Assembly (NCBI GenBank): GCA_002307375.1
Contig: NTJI01000004.1
Location: forward strand, 217,940 to 281,939
Source: Lysobacteraceae bacterium NML93-0399
Lineage (GTDB): Bacteria; Pseudomonadota; Gammaproteobacteria; Xanthomonadales; Xanthomonadaceae
Length of the DNA: 64,000 nt
Direction of reading: 5' to 3'
Shown here: positions 1 to 12,468 of the stretch, in pieces
Numbering within the stretch: the stretch's first letter is position 1
Layout: each line of letters begins with the position of its first letter
The notes under the pieces: generated by a model
What the model saw: only the letters and a program-made list of their open reading frames with translations
Databases searched by the model: none
Told to the model about the DNA's origin: nothing
Position numbers and translations under genes: made by a program

Positions 1-1754
1 CCGACGATCATCATCATGTCGGCGAATTCGTCGATGAAGATGACGATGTAGGGCAGCGGCTCGAGCAGTTCGGCGACGTCGCTCGATTCGGGATTCGGAC
101 GGAACAGCGGGTCGGACATCGGCTGTCCGGCGTCCTGCGCGTCCTTGACCTTCTTGTTGAAGCCGGCGAGGTTACGCACGCCGACCGCGCTCATCAGCTT
201 GTAGCGGCGCTCCATCTCGGCCACGCACCAGCGCAGACCGTTGGCGGCCTCCTTCATGTCGGTGACCACCGGCGCCAGCAGGTGCGGGATGCCCTCGTAG
301 ACGCTGAGTTCCAGCATCTTCGGGTCGATCATCAGCATGCGCAGGTCTTTCGGGCTGGCCTTGAACAGCAGGCTCAGCACCATCGCATTGACGGCCACCG
401 ACTTGCCCGAACCGGTGGTACCGGCCACCAGCAGATGCGGCATGCGCGCCAGGTCCGCCACCACCGACTGCCCGCTGATGCCCTTGCCCAGAGCAAGCGT
501 CAGCGGGCTGGCCGACTTGTCGTACTCCTTGGAGCGCAGCAGTTCGGAGAGATAGATCATCTCCCGGCGCACGTTCGGAATCTCCAGGCCGATCACCGAC
601 TTGCCCGGAATCACGTCGACCACGCGCACCGCCTTGACCGACAGGCCGCGGGCGATGTCCTTGTCGAGCGAGCTGATCTGGCTGACCTTGACGCCCGGCG
701 CGGGCTCCATTTCGAAGCGTGTGATCACCGGGCCCGGCTGGGCTTCCTTGACCTCGACATCAATACGGAAATCCTTGAGCTTGAACTCGATCTGCCGCGA
801 CAGGGTTTCGAGCGTGTCTTCGTCGTAGCCCTTGGGCTGCGGCTTGGGATCATCGAGCAGGGAGAGCGGCGGCAGGTCCGAACCGTTGGCGTTGACGCCA
901 TGGAACATCGGAATCTGCTGTTCGCGCTTGGCGCGTTCGCTCTTCTCGACCACCGGCGGGGTCGCCGGCGCTTCGATCTTCACCGGCGCGCGCTTGGCCC
1001 GCAGTTCGGTTTCGACCTTGCGTGCCTCGGTCCGCTCCTCGCGGTGCACGCGCGCTTCCTTCCATTCGGTCGCCTGCTTGCTGCTGCGACGGAACAGGTC
1101 GGGCAGCCGCATCACCCAGCCACCGATGCGGTCCATGACCGCGAACCACGACAGGCCCGTAGCCAGCGTCACCGACACCAGGAACAGCGCCAGCAGCAGC
1201 AGGTTACCGCCGAACGCGCCGAACGCAGCTTTAAGCGTATTGCCGACCAGGCGGCCGAGAATGCCGCCGCCGCCGGCGGGATAGTTCAGTAGGTTCTCGA
1301 ACCGCAAGGCCAGAAGACCGGCCCCGGTGATCAGAAAACCGACGATGCCGGCCAGCCGCAACGCAGGACCGAAGTCCGCACGCCCATCGCCGTCGCGGTC
1401 CATGCCGAACAGCGCGATCCACGCGATCGCGCCGAGGATCAGCGGCAGCGGATAGGCCATGAAGCCGAACAGCTGCAGCAGCACGTCGGCGATCCATGCG
1501 CCGACCGGGCCGCCGACGTTGTGGATTTCGCTCGGCAGCACGCCGGTCTGCGAGGACCAGCTGGGATCGGTGTGCGAATGCGTGACCAGACACGCCAGCA
1601 GGTACAGCAACAGCGGCGCGATCAGGATCAGCGCGATGTCGCGCACCAGACGCTGGCGACGCGGATTGGGCGCCGCCTTGGCGGATGCCGCCGGGGCGGC
1701 ATCCTTCGCGCCGGCACGCGAACGCTTGGGACGATCTGAGAGCGGGCGTGCCAC
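1..1754 (-). CDS. ftsK: DNA translocase FtsK (C-terminal part outside the window)
   Basis: Septal DNA translocase that pumps chromosome ends through the closing septum and activates XerCD at dif. The visible 584 residues start at a GTG (5' base 1754) and show an N-terminal membrane region with several hydrophobic helices, a linker, and the start of the RecA-like motor with Walker A (GTTGSGKSV) followed by a motor segment containing [14 protein letters not shown]. Translation runs off the window just after the Walker B segment ([11 protein letters not shown]), so the end of the motor and the DNA-reading gamma domain are not visible. It lies 46 bases downstream of ald on the same strand. The frame stays open to the window edge. 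Identity is certain from the motor motifs; the GTG start is a reasonable choice because no in-frame ATG precedes the first membrane helix. Confidence 0.95.
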   Translation of the reverse strand, partial: MARPLSDRPKRSRAGAKDAAPAASAKAAPNPRRQRLVRDIALILIAPLLLYLLACLVTHSHTDPSWSSQTGVLPSEIHNVGGPVGAWIADVLLQLFGFMAYPLPLILGAIAWIALFGMDRDGDGRADFGPALRLAGIVGFLITGAGLLALRFENLLNYPAGGGGILGRLVGNTLKAAFGAFGGNLLLLALFLVSVTLATGLSWFAVMDRIGGWVMRLPDLFRRSSKQATEWKEARVHREERTEARKVETELRAKRAPVKIEAPATPPVVEKSERAKREQQIPMFHGVNANGSDLPPLSLLDDPKPQPKGYDEDTLETLSRQIEFKLKDFRIDVEVKEAQPGPVITRFEMEPAPGVKVSQISSLDKDIARGLSVKAVRVVDVIPGKSVIGLEIPNVRREMIYLSELLRSKEYDKSASPLTLALGKGISGQSVVADLARMPHLLVAGTTGSGKSVAVNAMVLSLLFKASPKDLRMLMIDPKMLELSVYEGIPHLLAPVVTDMKEAANGLRWCVAEMERRYKLMSAVGVRNLAGFNKKVKDAQDAGQPMSDPLFRPNPESSDVAELLEPLPYIVIFIDEFADMMMIV

Positions 1755-1800
1755 CGTGCGTATTTACCTGAGAAAGTCGATACAGGCCTTTGATCTTACG

Positions 1801-3985
<2,185 letters not shown>

Positions 3986-4309
3986 TCGCGCGGATGTGGC
4001 GGTGGTCGGACGCGCGCGTCGTGGCCGGCCTCCGGCCATGACGATCGAGCCACCGCGTCTGCTCGCGCGCCGGCACGGCCGACCGCCGATGCGGGGTCTT
4101 CGCGACACGTTCCATTCCGCGCTCGCGGTCGCCGCCGCGCCGACGGCCCGGCTGCGCGCCGAAGCCGGCAGGCTTGAGAGCGACGTCATCGCCGCCCTCA
4201 CGTCATCGATGTGCGCATGGGCAGCGGCTGCTCGCGCACCATGTGCACCGCACCTGGCACGCACCTTCGCGCCTGCGCCCGCGGTAGTGGCAGATCCTGC
4301 CTGTCGAGC
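3986..4309 (+). other. Gene-free interval between trxB and the acetyltransferase gene
   Basis: About 320 GC-rich bases. Reading frames cross it in several phases, but the translations are low-complexity Arg/Ala/Pro strings without family character. No convincing hairpin with a T-run, tRNA or repeat was seen. Confidence 0.5.
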
Positions 4310-5440
4310 ATGAACGAACTGCGCATCCTCTCCGGACTCGACACCGTCTCCCCGACCGAATGGGACGCGCTGCGCGGCGACGCCAATCCCTTCGTTTCGT
4401 ACGCGTTCCTGTCCGGCCTGGAGCAACACGGCTGCCTGCGCGAGGACTGGGGCTGGACGCCGCAGCACCTGACGCTGTGGCGCGACGACGCACTGGTGGC
4501 CGCGGCGCCGGCATATCTGAAGACCAATTCGCACGGCGAATTCGTGTTCGACCATGCCTGGGCGAATGCCTACGCCCGCCACGGCCACGATTACTTTCCA
4601 AAGTGGCTGTGCGCGGTGCCCTACTCGCCGGTCACCGGGCCGCGACTGCTGGCGCGCGACGCGGCGGATCGACACGCGTTGCTGCGGCACATGCAGGCCA
4701 TCACGGATGCCAATGGCCTGTCCTCGGCCCACGTGAACTTCCACACCGCAGCCGAGGCCACGGACTTCGACGCCGATTGGCTGCCGCGTCTCGACGTGCA
4801 GTACCACTGGCGCAATCCCGGCGACTGGTCGACGTTCGACGACTACCTCGGCGCGATGGACCACAAGCACCGCAAGAACATCCGCCAGGAACGCGCCAAG
4901 GTCGCGCGCGCCGGCGTGACGTTCCGCGTGCTGCATGGCGACGAAGCGAGCGACGACGATCTCGTCACCATGTACCGCTTCTACCTGCAGACCTTCGCCG
5001 AATACGGCAACTCGCCGGCGCTGACGCTGGAGTTCCTGCGGCATCTCGCCGCAACGATGCCGCGCCAACTTGTGCTGGTGTTCGCCGACCTCGGCGGGAC
5101 GCCGGTGGCCGGTGCGCTGTGCCTGCGCGGCGGCGACACGCTGTACGGGCGCTACTGGGGCGCGATCGCCACCCTGCCCGGTCTGCATTTCGAGACCTGC
5201 TACTACCAGGGCATCGACTACTGCCTGCGCGAAGGCCTGCAGCACTTCGAGCCCGGCGCACAGGGCGAGCACAAACTCGCGCGGGGTTTCCTGCCCAGCT
5301 TCGTGCACAGCCGTCACTGGATCGCCGACCCGGAATTCCGGGCGGCCTTGCGCGACTGGTGCGCGCAGGAAGCCCAGTCGATCCGCGACTACGCGGCGAC
5401 GCTCGCGGCCAGCAGCCCGTTCAAGCCCGGCGCGCCGTGA
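4310..5440 (+). CDS. FemAB-like GNAT N-acetyltransferase (DUF482/PF04339 type)
   Basis: The 376-residue protein has the features of the proteobacterial DUF482 family, whose fold is related to Fem/GNAT aminoacyl- or acyl-transferases: a Trp/Tyr-rich N-terminal half with paired Asn-His segments, a basic [14 protein letters not shown] stretch, and a C-terminal motif GRYWG ... [13 protein letters not shown] ... GEHKLARGF. The substrate is unknown. It is translationally coupled to aat, whose GTG overlaps its stop. The frame stays open upstream to 4211, but the ATG at 4310 gives MNELRIL, the sensible family start. The neighbouring N-end-rule genes aat, clpA and clpS suggest, without proving, a role near protein modification. 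Confidence 0.8.
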   Translation: MNELRILSGLDTVSPTEWDALRGDANPFVSYAFLSGLEQHGCLREDWGWTPQHLTLWRDDALVAAAPAYLKTNSHGEFVFDHAWANAYARHGHDYFPKWLCAVPYSPVTGPRLLARDAADRHALLRHMQAITDANGLSSAHVNFHTAAEATDFDADWLPRLDVQYHWRNPGDWSTFDDYLGAMDHKHRKNIRQERAKVARAGVTFRVLHGDEASDDDLVTMYRFYLQTFAEYGNSPALTLEFLRHLAATMPRQLVLVFADLGGTPVAGALCLRGGDTLYGRYWGAIATLPGLHFETCYYQGIDYCLREGLQHFEPGAQGEHKLARGFLPSFVHSRHWIADPEFRAALRDWCAQEAQSIRDYAATLAASSPFKPGAP

Positions 5441-6180
5441 GCCTGCATCTGCCGCGCCTGGGCGAGGATCCGGAGGCGCCATTTCCGCCGGTCGACACCG
5501 CACTGCGTCGCCCCGACGGCCTGCTCGCCTTTGGCGGGGACCTGAGCGTCACTCGCCTGCGTCGCGCCTACGCACAGGGGATCTTTCCGTGGTTTTCCGA
5601 CGGACAACCGATCCTGTGGTGGTCGCCCGATCCGCGTACCGTGTTCGACACCGCCGCATTGCGCCCCAACCGCCGACTCGCACGCACATTGCGGTCCAGC
5701 CGGTGGACACTGCGCGCCGACACGGCGTTCGCCGACGTCGTCGCCGCCTGCGCCCAGGTGCCGCGCGCCGGGCAGGACGGCACCTGGATCACCCGGGACA
5801 TGCAGACGGCCTACGGCGCGCTGCACGCCGCGGGCCAGGCGCACAGCGTCGAAGTGTTCGAGGGTGCACGCCTCGTCGGCGGCATCTACGGCGTGGCGAT
5901 CGGTGCGATGTTCTTCGGCGAGAGCATGTTCAGCCTCCAATCCGGGGCGTCCAAGGCCGCCCTGTTCGGCCTCGCCCGGCAGATGCGCGCATGGCACATG
6001 CCGCTGATCGATGCGCAGATCGGCAACCCGCACCTGGCGATGCTCGGCGCGGCCAGCTGGCCCCGCGCACGGTTCATGGATGCCATCGCGCCGCTCGTGG
6101 CGCGACCACCCGCTGTGGCCGGCACGTGGACTGCGGCCTTCGGCGAGCAGCCCGTGGCGGCACTGGGCAACGCCCGCTGA
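5437..6180 (+). CDS. aat: Leucyl/phenylalanyl-tRNA--protein transferase
   Basis: Transfers Leu or Phe from charged tRNA to proteins with N-terminal Arg or Lys, creating N-degrons read by ClpS. At 247 residues it has the family's near-invariant segments: GGDLS near the N-terminus, [27 protein letters not shown] and GESMFS. The GTG start at 5437 overlaps the stop of the upstream acetyltransferase gene, which indicates translational coupling and gives the expected N-terminus (MSLHLPRLG). Its target adaptor clpS and the protease ATPase clpA lie 3 kb away, the classical gammaproteobacterial neighbourhood. Confidence 0.95.
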   Translation: MSLHLPRLGEDPEAPFPPVDTALRRPDGLLAFGGDLSVTRLRRAYAQGIFPWFSDGQPILWWSPDPRTVFDTAALRPNRRLARTLRSSRWTLRADTAFADVVAACAQVPRAGQDGTWITRDMQTAYGALHAAGQAHSVEVFEGARLVGGIYGVAIGAMFFGESMFSLQSGASKAALFGLARQMRAWHMPLIDAQIGNPHLAMLGAASWPRARFMDAIAPLVARPPAVAGTWTAAFGEQPVAALGNAR

Positions 6181-6305
6181 CGCATGCGAGGAGCGGTTTT
6201 GCATCACCCGCGGCCGCGTGCGACAATACCCCGCTTTGCTGGCGCGCAGCTTCAATCAGAAGCCGTCCGCGCGCCGCATCCCTCAACAACGGATATTCCA
6301 GACGA

Positions 6306-6524
6306 ATGGCGAAAGATGACGTCATCGAGTTCGAAGGCGCGGTCTCCGAGACCCTCCCGAACACCATGTTCCGGGTGAAGCTCGAGAACGGCCACGAAAT
6401 CATTGCGCACATCTCGGGCCGCATGCGGAAGAACTACATCCGCATCCTGACCGGCGACCGGGTCAAGGTCGAGATGACGCCCTACGATCTCACCAAGGGC
6501 CGCATCACCTACCGCATGAAGTAA
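6306..6524 (+). CDS. infA: Translation initiation factor IF-1
   Basis: 72 residues, the standard length, a single S1/OB-fold domain that binds the 30S A site during initiation. The sequence starts [11 protein letters not shown], includes [12 protein letters not shown] and [13 protein letters not shown], and ends KGRITYRMK, all typical. It lies 125 bases after aat and is followed by a strong hairpin at 6551, so it probably has its own transcript. Placement between aat and clpA is conserved in gammaproteobacteria. Confidence 0.97.
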   Translation: MAKDDVIEFEGAVSETLPNTMFRVKLENGHEIIAHISGRMRKNYIRILTGDRVKVEMTPYDLTKGRITYRMK

Positions 6525-6550
6525 TCGCGACGCTGTAGCGCGCGTCACTG

Positions 6551-6572
6551 GAAGGCAGCCTCGGCTGCCTTC
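6551..6572 (+). terminator. Probable terminator of infA
   Basis: A perfect 9-bp stem (6551-6559 with 6564-6572), four-base loop CTCG, begins 26 bases after the infA stop. The T-run is poor (TT then GCGTTG), so termination could be partial or Rho-assisted. Confidence 0.6.
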
Positions 6573-6805
6573 TTGCGTTGTGCACCCCGGTGCCTGTCTG
6601 CACGCATTTCGATCACGGTCCAGCGTCGCCAGCGTGGCGTCGGTGCGGTGTTGTCCGCCGCGATGCGCTGGATGGATGTTGCTTCCAGGCCGGCGAGCAG
6701 CAGCGCTGCCCGCACCCCGCTTTTCGCGCCTCCGCCATGGCGGGCTGCGGCGTCACGCAAGTAGCAGGACGCCCTGTCCGAGTCCTGCTTCCGCGCTCAT
6801 GAAAG
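6573..6805 (+). other. Gene-free interval between infA and clpA
   Basis: Part of a 323-base gap bounded by terminator hairpins on both sides. A tRNA is often found near infA/clpA in enterics, but no TPsiC-like GGTTCGAAT box or cloverleaf was seen here, and the short frames look non-coding. Confidence 0.5.
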
Positions 6806-6823
6806 AGGCGCCCGAAGGCGCCT
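6806..6823 (-). terminator. Hairpin terminator after clpA, possibly bidirectional
   Basis: A 7-bp stem with a four-base CGAA loop lies 25 bases past the clpA stop. On the minus strand it is followed by CTTTC; on the plus strand the stem's last T is followed by TTT. It may stop transcripts from both the clpA and infA sides. Confidence 0.55.
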
Positions 6824-6847
6824 TTTGCCATTTGCTCCTATGGAGAG

Positions 6848-9133
6848 TCACTCCACCGTCGCGGTCAGCAACCGCTCCGGCTCGGCCCAGGTCTCGACCG
6901 TCAGCTCGCCGTCCTGGACATCGATGGTCACGCGACCGCCGTTGGCCAGCTTGCCGAACAGCAGCTCGTCGGCGAGGCGGCGCTTGACCTTGTCCTGGAT
7001 GACCCGCGCCATCGGACGGGCGCCCATCTGCGGATCGAAGCCGTGCTGGGCCAGCCAGTCGCGCGCGGCCGGGGTTGCCGACAGCGACACGTTCTTGTCA
7101 TGCAGCAGCGACTCGAGCTCGATCATGAACTTGTCGACCACGCGCAGGATGTGCTCGAAGCCCAGCGACTGGAACTGCACCACCGCGTCAAGACGGTTGC
7201 GGAATTCCGGCGTGAAGCTCTTGCGGATCACCTCCATCGCATCGGTGCTGTGGTCCTGCTTGGTGAAGCCGATCGAACGACGCGAGGCCTGGGTGGCACC
7301 GGCGTTCGTCGTCATTACCAGGATCACGTTGCGGAAGTTCGCCTCGCGGCCATTGGTGTCGGTCAGCACGCCGCGGTCCATGACCTGCAGCAGGATGTTG
7401 AAGATGTCCGGATGCGCCTTCTCCACCTCGTCGAGCAGCAGCACGCAGTGCGGCGTCTTGACGATCTTCTCGGTCAGCAGACCGCCCTGGTCGAAGCCCA
7501 CATAGCCCGGAGGCGCACCGATCAGGCGGCTCACCGAATGCGATTCCATGTACTCGGACATGTCGAAGCGCACCAGCTCGATGCCCAGCTGCAGCGCCAG
7601 CTGGCGCGTCACCTCGGTCTTGCCGACGCCGGTGGGGCCGGCAAAGAGGAAATTGCCGATCGGCTTGTCGGGATTGGCCAGACCCGAACGCGCGAGCTTG
7701 ATCGCCGAGGTCAGCATCTCGATCGCCGGATCCTGACCGAAGATCACCATTTTCAGATTGCGCTCGAGATGCTCGAGCACATCCTTGTCGGTCGCGCTGA
7801 CCTGCTTGGCCGGAATGCGCGCCATCTTGGCGACGATGGTTTCCACCTCTTCCACGTCGATCAGCGCCTTGCGCACGCCCTCGGGTAGCAGGCGTTGACG
7901 CGCGCCGGCCTCGTCGATGACGTCGATGGCCTTGTCGGGCAGCAGACGGTCGGCGATGTGCTTGACCGACAGATCGACCGCGGCCTGCAGCGCGTCGTCG
8001 GCGTAGGTCACCTCGTGATGCGCCTCGTACTTGGGCTTGAGCCCCTGCAGGATCTGGTAGGCCTCGCTGACGGTCGGCTCGACGATGTCGATCTTCTGGA
8101 AGCGCCGCGCAAGCGCGCGGTCCTTCTCGAAGATGCCGCGGTATTCCTGGAACGTGGTCGAACCGATGCAGCGCAGGTCGCCCGAAGCGAGCGCCGGCTT
8201 GATCAGGTTGGACGCGTCCATCGTGCCGCCCGACGCCGAGCCGGCGCCGATGATGGTGTGGATCTCGTCGATGAACAGGATCGCGCCCGGGTGCTTCTTG
8301 ATCGCGGTCAGCACGGCCTTGAGGCGCTTCTCGAAATCGCCGCGGTATTTGGTGCCGGCCACCAGCGCACCGAGGTCGAGCGAATAGATCGTCGCATCGC
8401 GCAGCACGTCCGGCACTTCGCCGTCGACGATGCGCTTGGCCAGGCCCTCGGCGATCGCGGTCTTGCCCACGCCGGCCTCACCGACGTAGAGCGGGTTGTT
8501 CTTGCGGCGACGGCAGAGCACCTGGATGGTGCGCTCGACTTCGTCGGCGCGACCGACCAGCGGGTCGATGCGACCTTCTTCGGCTGCGGCATTGAGGTCG
8601 CTGGCGAACTCCGCCAGCGCATCGCCCTTGCCCTCTCCCTCCGCACCTTCGCCGCGCCCCTGGGCCGCGTCTTCCGGCGCGCCGTCGGGCTCTTCGCCGC
8701 CGGTCTTGGCGATGCCGTGCGACAGGTAATTGACGACATCCAGCCGGGTCACGTCCTGCTGGTTGAGGTAGTAGACCGCGTGCGAGTCCTTTTCGCCGAA
8801 GATCGCGACCAGCACGTTGGCGCCGGTCACTTCCTTCTTGCCCGACGACTGCACGTGGTACACCGCGCGCTGCAGCACACGCTGGAAGCCGAGCGTGGGC
8901 TGGGTATCGCGGGTGTCGTCCTCGCCCAGCTTGGTGACCGAGGTGAGGATGGCCTGTTCGAGATCGCCACGCAGGCGATCGAAATCCGCGCCGGTGGCCT
9001 TGAGCACGGCCTCGGCGGACGGGTTTTCGAGCAGGGCCAGGAGCAGATGTTCGACCGTCATGTACTCGTCGCGGGCCTCGCGGGCGCGCTTGTAGCACTG
9101 GCCGATGGTGAACTCGAGATCTTTACTGAACAT
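6848..9133 (-). CDS. clpA: ATP-dependent Clp protease ATP-binding subunit ClpA
   Basis: AAA+ unfoldase that feeds substrates to ClpP. The 761 residues comprise the ClpS-binding double-repeat N-domain (about 1-145), an acidic Gly/Glu-rich linker, a first AAA+ module with Walker A GEAGVGKTA near residue 217 and a following ILFIDEIHT Walker B, and a second module with Walker A GPTGVGKTE and Walker B LLLLDEVEKAHPD. The ClpP-docking loop is present as SIGFTK. No ClpB-type M-domain is seen, which supports ClpA over ClpB. It lies downstream of clpS on the same strand, as in other gammaproteobacteria. Confidence 0.97.
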   Translation of the reverse strand: MFSKDLEFTIGQCYKRAREARDEYMTVEHLLLALLENPSAEAVLKATGADFDRLRGDLEQAILTSVTKLGEDDTRDTQPTLGFQRVLQRAVYHVQSSGKKEVTGANVLVAIFGEKDSHAVYYLNQQDVTRLDVVNYLSHGIAKTGGEEPDGAPEDAAQGRGEGAEGEGKGDALAEFASDLNAAAEEGRIDPLVGRADEVERTIQVLCRRRKNNPLYVGEAGVGKTAIAEGLAKRIVDGEVPDVLRDATIYSLDLGALVAGTKYRGDFEKRLKAVLTAIKKHPGAILFIDEIHTIIGAGSASGGTMDASNLIKPALASGDLRCIGSTTFQEYRGIFEKDRALARRFQKIDIVEPTVSEAYQILQGLKPKYEAHHEVTYADDALQAAVDLSVKHIADRLLPDKAIDVIDEAGARQRLLPEGVRKALIDVEEVETIVAKMARIPAKQVSATDKDVLEHLERNLKMVIFGQDPAIEMLTSAIKLARSGLANPDKPIGNFLFAGPTGVGKTEVTRQLALQLGIELVRFDMSEYMESHSVSRLIGAPPGYVGFDQGGLLTEKIVKTPHCVLLLDEVEKAHPDIFNILLQVMDRGVLTDTNGREANFRNVILVMTTNAGATQASRRSIGFTKQDHSTDAMEVIRKSFTPEFRNRLDAVVQFQSLGFEHILRVVDKFMIELESLLHDKNVSLSATPAARDWLAQHGFDPQMGARPMARVIQDKVKRRLADELLFGKLANGGRVTIDVQDGELTVETWAEPERLLTATVE

Positions 9134-9211
9134 GGGGCCGATGCCTCCGGATTCTCTGACACCCTAGTTGGGGGCCGATTCCGGCAAACAAACCCTGCCC
9201 CGTGCAGCCTA

Positions 9212-9538
9212 TTAGGCCTTTTCCATCGTGCAGAGCAAGGGGTGAAGATTGAGTCGTGCGTATTCGTTCACCTGTGCCACTTTCGACTCGGCCACCTCGC
9301 GCGTGTAGATGCCGCACACCCCGCGACCGCGGGTATGGACGTGCAGCATCACCTGGGTGGCGCGCTCGAGATCGAGCGCGAAAAAGCGCACCAGGATCTC
9401 CACCACGAAGTCCATCGGCGTGTAGTCGTCGTTGAGCAGCAGCACCGAATACAGCGGTGGCGGTGCGACCTCGGGCCGCCCGGTGGCTACCGCGGTGCCG
9501 TGATCGCGTTCGTGCTCGTGTTCATGCCCTTGGCTCAT
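9212..9538 (-). CDS. clpS: ATP-dependent Clp protease adaptor ClpS
   Basis: N-recognin adaptor (108 residues) that delivers proteins with bulky hydrophobic N-termini to ClpA. The core shows the N-degron pocket residues in [12 protein letters not shown] and a conserved His in [12 protein letters not shown]. The N-terminal ~28 residues are a His/Glu-rich tail ([10 protein letters not shown]), unusual in composition but consistent with the flexible delivery tail. A perfect TATAAT on the minus strand (9550-9545) ends six bases before the ATG, so the transcript could be leaderless; no ribosome site fits between them. Confidence 0.96.
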   Translation of the reverse strand: MSQGHEHEHERDHGTAVATGRPEVAPPPLYSVLLLNDDYTPMDFVVEILVRFFALDLERATQVMLHVHTRGRGVCGIYTREVAESKVAQVNEYARLNLHPLLCTMEKA

Positions 9539-9544
9539 CGCGCA

Positions 9545-9550
9545 ATTATA
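9545..9550 (-). promoter_or_regulatory. Perfect -10 hexamer immediately upstream of clpS
   Basis: TATAAT on the minus strand, followed by six bases and then the A of the clpS ATG. With the normal spacing of about 7 bases from the -10 to the start site, transcription would begin at or next to the start codon. No good -35 is seen 17 bases upstream. Confidence 0.55.
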
Positions 9551-9621
9551 CCGCCGGCCATCGGATGGACGCCCCGGGACGCGCTCGTCAGAATGACCGC
9601 CACTCCCCGCGCTGCGCTCCG

Positions 9622-10176
9622 ATGCATCTCTCCTTCAGCACCTTCCCTGCCCTGCGCCGGTCTGCACTGGCGTGCCTGCTGCTCGGTTGCGCCCCGTTCG
9701 TGTCGGCGCAGGACGCAAGCGACCACCCGGCGCCGCCTGCCAATGCGCCCGTCGCCATCACAGTGGCGGACATTGAAGACTCGATGGCGACCCGGCTCGA
9801 TGCGCAGGGCGTGCGTTACGAGCGCGACGAGGACGGTGATTTCCGCGTGGTGTTCGCCTGGCAGCAGGAGCAGCGCAGCCAGATCGCCTTCGTCAGCGGC
9901 GCGGCCCATGCGCTCGGCGACGGTGCCGTGCGCGAGGTGTTCTCGCCGGCGGCGCGCGTGCCCGAGGGCGGCTTCACCGCCGAGCAGGCCGACATGTTGC
10001 TGCGCGACAGCCAGCGCAACATCCTCGGCGGCTGGGAAATCGCCGGCGACACGCTGTTCTACGTGATCAAGCTGCACGACGATGCGGACGGCGCGCGCTT
10101 CGAACAGGCGCTCGAGGTCGCCGCCCAGCTTGCCGACGACATGGAGCTGCAGCTGACCGGCGAGGACGCGCTCTGA
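9622..10176 (+). CDS. Secreted YbjN-domain-like hypothetical protein
   Basis: 184 residues starting with a clear signal peptide ([20 protein letters not shown], then a Gly-Cys step and a VSAQD cleavage site around residue 29). Either signal peptidase I or II could act, as the LLGC box is weak. The mature part contains a segment [15 protein letters not shown] that resembles the YbjN-type sensory regulator fold (PF10722), and a Leu/Ala-rich C-terminal helix. Function is unknown; YbjN-like is a tentative assignment from pattern only. The stop overlaps the ATG of the NUDIX gene, so it heads the operon with the NUDIX hydrolase, mnmA and hflD. The frame opens further upstream, but 9622 gives the signal peptide. 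Confidence 0.7.
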   Translation: MHLSFSTFPALRRSALACLLLGCAPFVSAQDASDHPAPPANAPVAITVADIEDSMATRLDAQGVRYERDEDGDFRVVFAWQQEQRSQIAFVSGAAHALGDGAVREVFSPAARVPEGGFTAEQADMLLRDSQRNILGGWEIAGDTLFYVIKLHDDADGARFEQALEVAAQLADDMELQLTGEDAL

Positions 10177-10658
10177 TGCCGGTGTCGGCCGATCCGAGGT
10201 TCTGGCAGCCCGATGTGACGGTGGCGACGGTGGTCATGGACGGTGGTCGCGTGCTATGCATCGAGGAGCGTGTCGACGGGCGCCTGGTGATCAATCAGCC
10301 GGCCGGACACCTGGAACCGGACGAATCACTGGTCCACGCGGCGGTGCGCGAAACGCTCGAGGAATCGGGCTGGACGGTCGAACTGACCGGCTTCATCGGC
10401 AGCTATCTGTGGAAGGCACCGCCGCGCGCCGGCGAGCCGGACGGGCGCCATTTCCTGCGCTTCGCCTTCGCCGCGCGCCCGCTGTCGCACAACCCGGCGC
10501 GCCAGCTCGACGACGGTATCGAGAAAGCCACCTGGTTCACCCCGGCGCAGCTGCAGGCCGAAGCGGCGCGTCATCGCAGCCCGCTGGTGTGGCAGGTGGT
10601 CTCCGATTGCCTGGCCGGCCAGCGGTTTCCGCTGACGGCCGTGCGGCAGATCGCATGA
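10176..10658 (+). CDS. NUDIX hydrolase, NudJ-like
   Basis: 160-residue cytoplasmic pyrophosphohydrolase. The Nudix box is complete: GHLEPDE, seven residues, then RETLEESGW. An N-terminal [18 protein letters not shown] and a Trp-containing [16 protein letters not shown] strand match NudJ (phosphatase/thiamine-PP hydrolase), which commonly precedes mnmA in gammaproteobacteria. Start and stop overlap the neighbours (ATG within the stop of the upstream gene; mnmA begins four bases before its stop). Substrate specificity cannot be read from sequence alone. Confidence 0.88.
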   Translation: MPVSADPRFWQPDVTVATVVMDGGRVLCIEERVDGRLVINQPAGHLEPDESLVHAAVRETLEESGWTVELTGFIGSYLWKAPPRAGEPDGRHFLRFAFAARPLSHNPARQLDDGIEKATWFTPAQLQAEAARHRSPLVWQVVSDCLAGQRFPLTAVRQIA

Positions 10659-11776
10659 GCGCGCCCGCGATCATCGTCGGCATGTCCGGCGGCGTGGACT
10701 CCTCGGTCGCGGCCCTGCTGCTGCGCGACTCGGGCGCCTCGCTGGCCGGATTGTTCATGCAGAACTGGACCGACGACGGCTCCGGCGAATGCCGCGCCGA
10801 GGACGATCGGCGTGACGCGGTCGCGGTCTCGGGCCGCCTCGGTCTGCCGATCCACTTCCGCGACTTTTCCGGCGAGTACTGGGCCGGCGTGTTCGAGCAC
10901 TTCATCGCCGAGTACGCGGCCGGGCGCACGCCCAATCCTGACGTGCTGTGCAACCGCGAGATCAAGTTCAAGCATTTTCTCGATGCGGCGCGCGACCTGG
11001 GCGCATCGAAGATCGCGACCGGCCACTACGCGCGCGTCGACGAGGTCGACGGCCACTGGCGCCTGCTGCGCGCGCGTGACCGCAACAAGGACCAGAGCTA
11101 CTTCCTGCACCAGCTCGGCCAGGCGCAACTGGCCGCGACGCTGTTTCCGCTCGGCGATCTGCCCAAGACCGACGTGCGCGCCCTCGCCCGCGCCGCCGGC
11201 CTGCCGACCGCGGAAAAGAAGGACTCTACCGGCATCTGTTTCATCGGCGAACGCGACTTCCGCACGTTCCTGGGCCAATACCTGCCGGCGCGCGAAGGCG
11301 AGATGCGCACGCCCGAAGGTCACCGCGTGGGCCGGCATCCGGGCGTGTTCTATTTCACGCTCGGCCAGCGCGAAGGCCTGCAGATCGGTGGCGTACGTGG
11401 CTTCGACGCCGCGCCCTGGTATGTGGTCGGCAAGGATGTGGGCGACAATGTGCTGTATGTCGCCCAGGGCGCCGATACGCCTTACCTGCGCTCGACCCGG
11501 CTGCAGAGCGAGCCGGCGCACTGGATCGCCGGCGACCCGCCGGCGCCGCGCTTCCGCTGCACCGCCCAGACCCGATACCGGCAACACGAGGAATCCTGCG
11601 AAGTGACCATCGACGCGAACACCGGCCAGCTCGACGTGCGGTTCGACCGCCCCCAACGCGCGGTCACCCCCGGGCAGTCCGTGGTGCTCTACGACGGCGA
11701 GGTGTGCCTGGGCGGGGCGGTGATCGCATCGACCGACGCGCCTCTGGAACAACGGCTGCGCGGGGTGGCGGCATGA
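10655..11776 (+). CDS. mnmA: tRNA-specific 2-thiouridylase MnmA
   Basis: Installs sulfur at C2 of U34 in Lys, Glu and Gln tRNAs using ATP and relayed persulfide. The 373 residues include the PP-loop SGGVDSS (11-17) and the two catalytic cysteines Cys99 ([11 protein letters not shown]) and Cys195 ([12 protein letters not shown]). The intervening [10 protein letters not shown] and C-terminal [13 protein letters not shown] are typical. The ATG at 10655 overlaps the NUDIX stop and gives the family N-terminus; hflD begins within its stop codon. The order nudix-mnmA-hflD is conserved in gammaproteobacteria. Confidence 0.97.
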   Translation: MSAPAIIVGMSGGVDSSVAALLLRDSGASLAGLFMQNWTDDGSGECRAEDDRRDAVAVSGRLGLPIHFRDFSGEYWAGVFEHFIAEYAAGRTPNPDVLCNREIKFKHFLDAARDLGASKIATGHYARVDEVDGHWRLLRARDRNKDQSYFLHQLGQAQLAATLFPLGDLPKTDVRALARAAGLPTAEKKDSTGICFIGERDFRTFLGQYLPAREGEMRTPEGHRVGRHPGVFYFTLGQREGLQIGGVRGFDAAPWYVVGKDVGDNVLYVAQGADTPYLRSTRLQSEPAHWIAGDPPAPRFRCTAQTRYRQHEESCEVTIDANTGQLDVRFDRPQRAVTPGQSVVLYDGEVCLGGAVIASTDAPLEQRLRGVAA

Positions 11777-12360
11777 TGGAACAACGCGTGCTCGCGCTGG
11801 CCGGCATGGCCCAGGCGCTCAAGCAGGTCCGCCGCATCGCCGAGACCGGCCAGGCGGATGCCGCAGTGCTGTCGACCGCGCTCGACAGCGTGTTCCGCAT
11901 CGATGCCGCCTCGGCGGCTGATGTCTACGGCGGCCGCGACGCGGTCGTGCCGGGGCTGATGCTGCTGCGCGACTACTTCGGCAACCAGGGCAGCGACCCG
12001 CTGCTGCCCAAGCTGGGCCTCGCGGTGGTGCAGCTCGAGCGCCGCTTCATCCACGACCGCGCCGTCAGTGGCGAGGTCCACGAGGGCATTCTCGAGATCC
12101 GGCCCAAGGCCGAACAGCTCGGCCACACCCATCCCGAAGTACTGGCCGCGCTGGGCGCGCTGTATGCCGACACGGTCAGCCATCTGCGGCCCAAGGTCAT
12201 GGTCCAGGGCAATCCGCATTACCTCGGCCAGGCCAACGTGGTCGCCGAGATCCGCGCGGTACTGCTGGCCTCGCTGCGGTCGGCGGTGTTGTGGCGGCAG
12301 ATGGGCGGCAGCCTGTGGGACTTCCTGCTGCGCCGGCAGCAGATGCTGGCGGCGATCTGA
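11773..12360 (+). CDS. hflD: High frequency lysogenization protein HflD homologue
   Basis: 195 residues, all-helical membrane-associated protein. The pattern [28 protein letters not shown] and the C-terminal [20 protein letters not shown] with WRQMGGS is diagnostic of HflD. Its original role is modulation of phage lambda CII; its cellular role is poorly known. Two consecutive ATGs (11773 and 11776) are possible starts; the first overlaps the mnmA stop, giving tight coupling. Slightly shorter than the E. coli protein. Confidence 0.93.
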   Translation: MMEQRVLALAGMAQALKQVRRIAETGQADAAVLSTALDSVFRIDAASAADVYGGRDAVVPGLMLLRDYFGNQGSDPLLPKLGLAVVQLERRFIHDRAVSGEVHEGILEIRPKAEQLGHTHPEVLAALGALYADTVSHLRPKVMVQGNPHYLGQANVVAEIRAVLLASLRSAVLWRQMGGSLWDFLLRRQQMLAAI

Positions 12361-12410
12361 CTGGCGCCATGGCACTGAGCGGCCGGCACGTCGCTTCGCC
12401 CGCAAGACGC

Positions 12411-12437
12411 TAAAGCCGGCGCCATGGGTGCCGATAC
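12411..12437 (+). promoter_or_regulatory. Sigma-28 (FliA) promoter of the chemotaxis transducer
   Basis: TAAA (12411-12414), 15 bases, GCCGATAC (12430-12437), against the TAAA-N15-GCCGATAA consensus. It decides the start of the following gene: the ATG at 12424 lies inside the promoter, so translation must begin at 12469. Confidence 0.85.
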
Positions 12438-12468
12438 CGGGGGCGTGAGAAATCCCCTGAGAGCGCCC

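Noticed and set aside
6573..6800. A tRNA gene between infA and clpA, as in enteric bacteria
   Set aside because: No T-loop consensus, acceptor-stem pairing or CCA end was found on either strand.
11471..11478. GCCGATAC inside mnmA as a sigma-28 promoter
   Set aside because: No TAAA/TCAA-like -35 at the required 15-base spacing (GCTG instead) and no gene start nearby.
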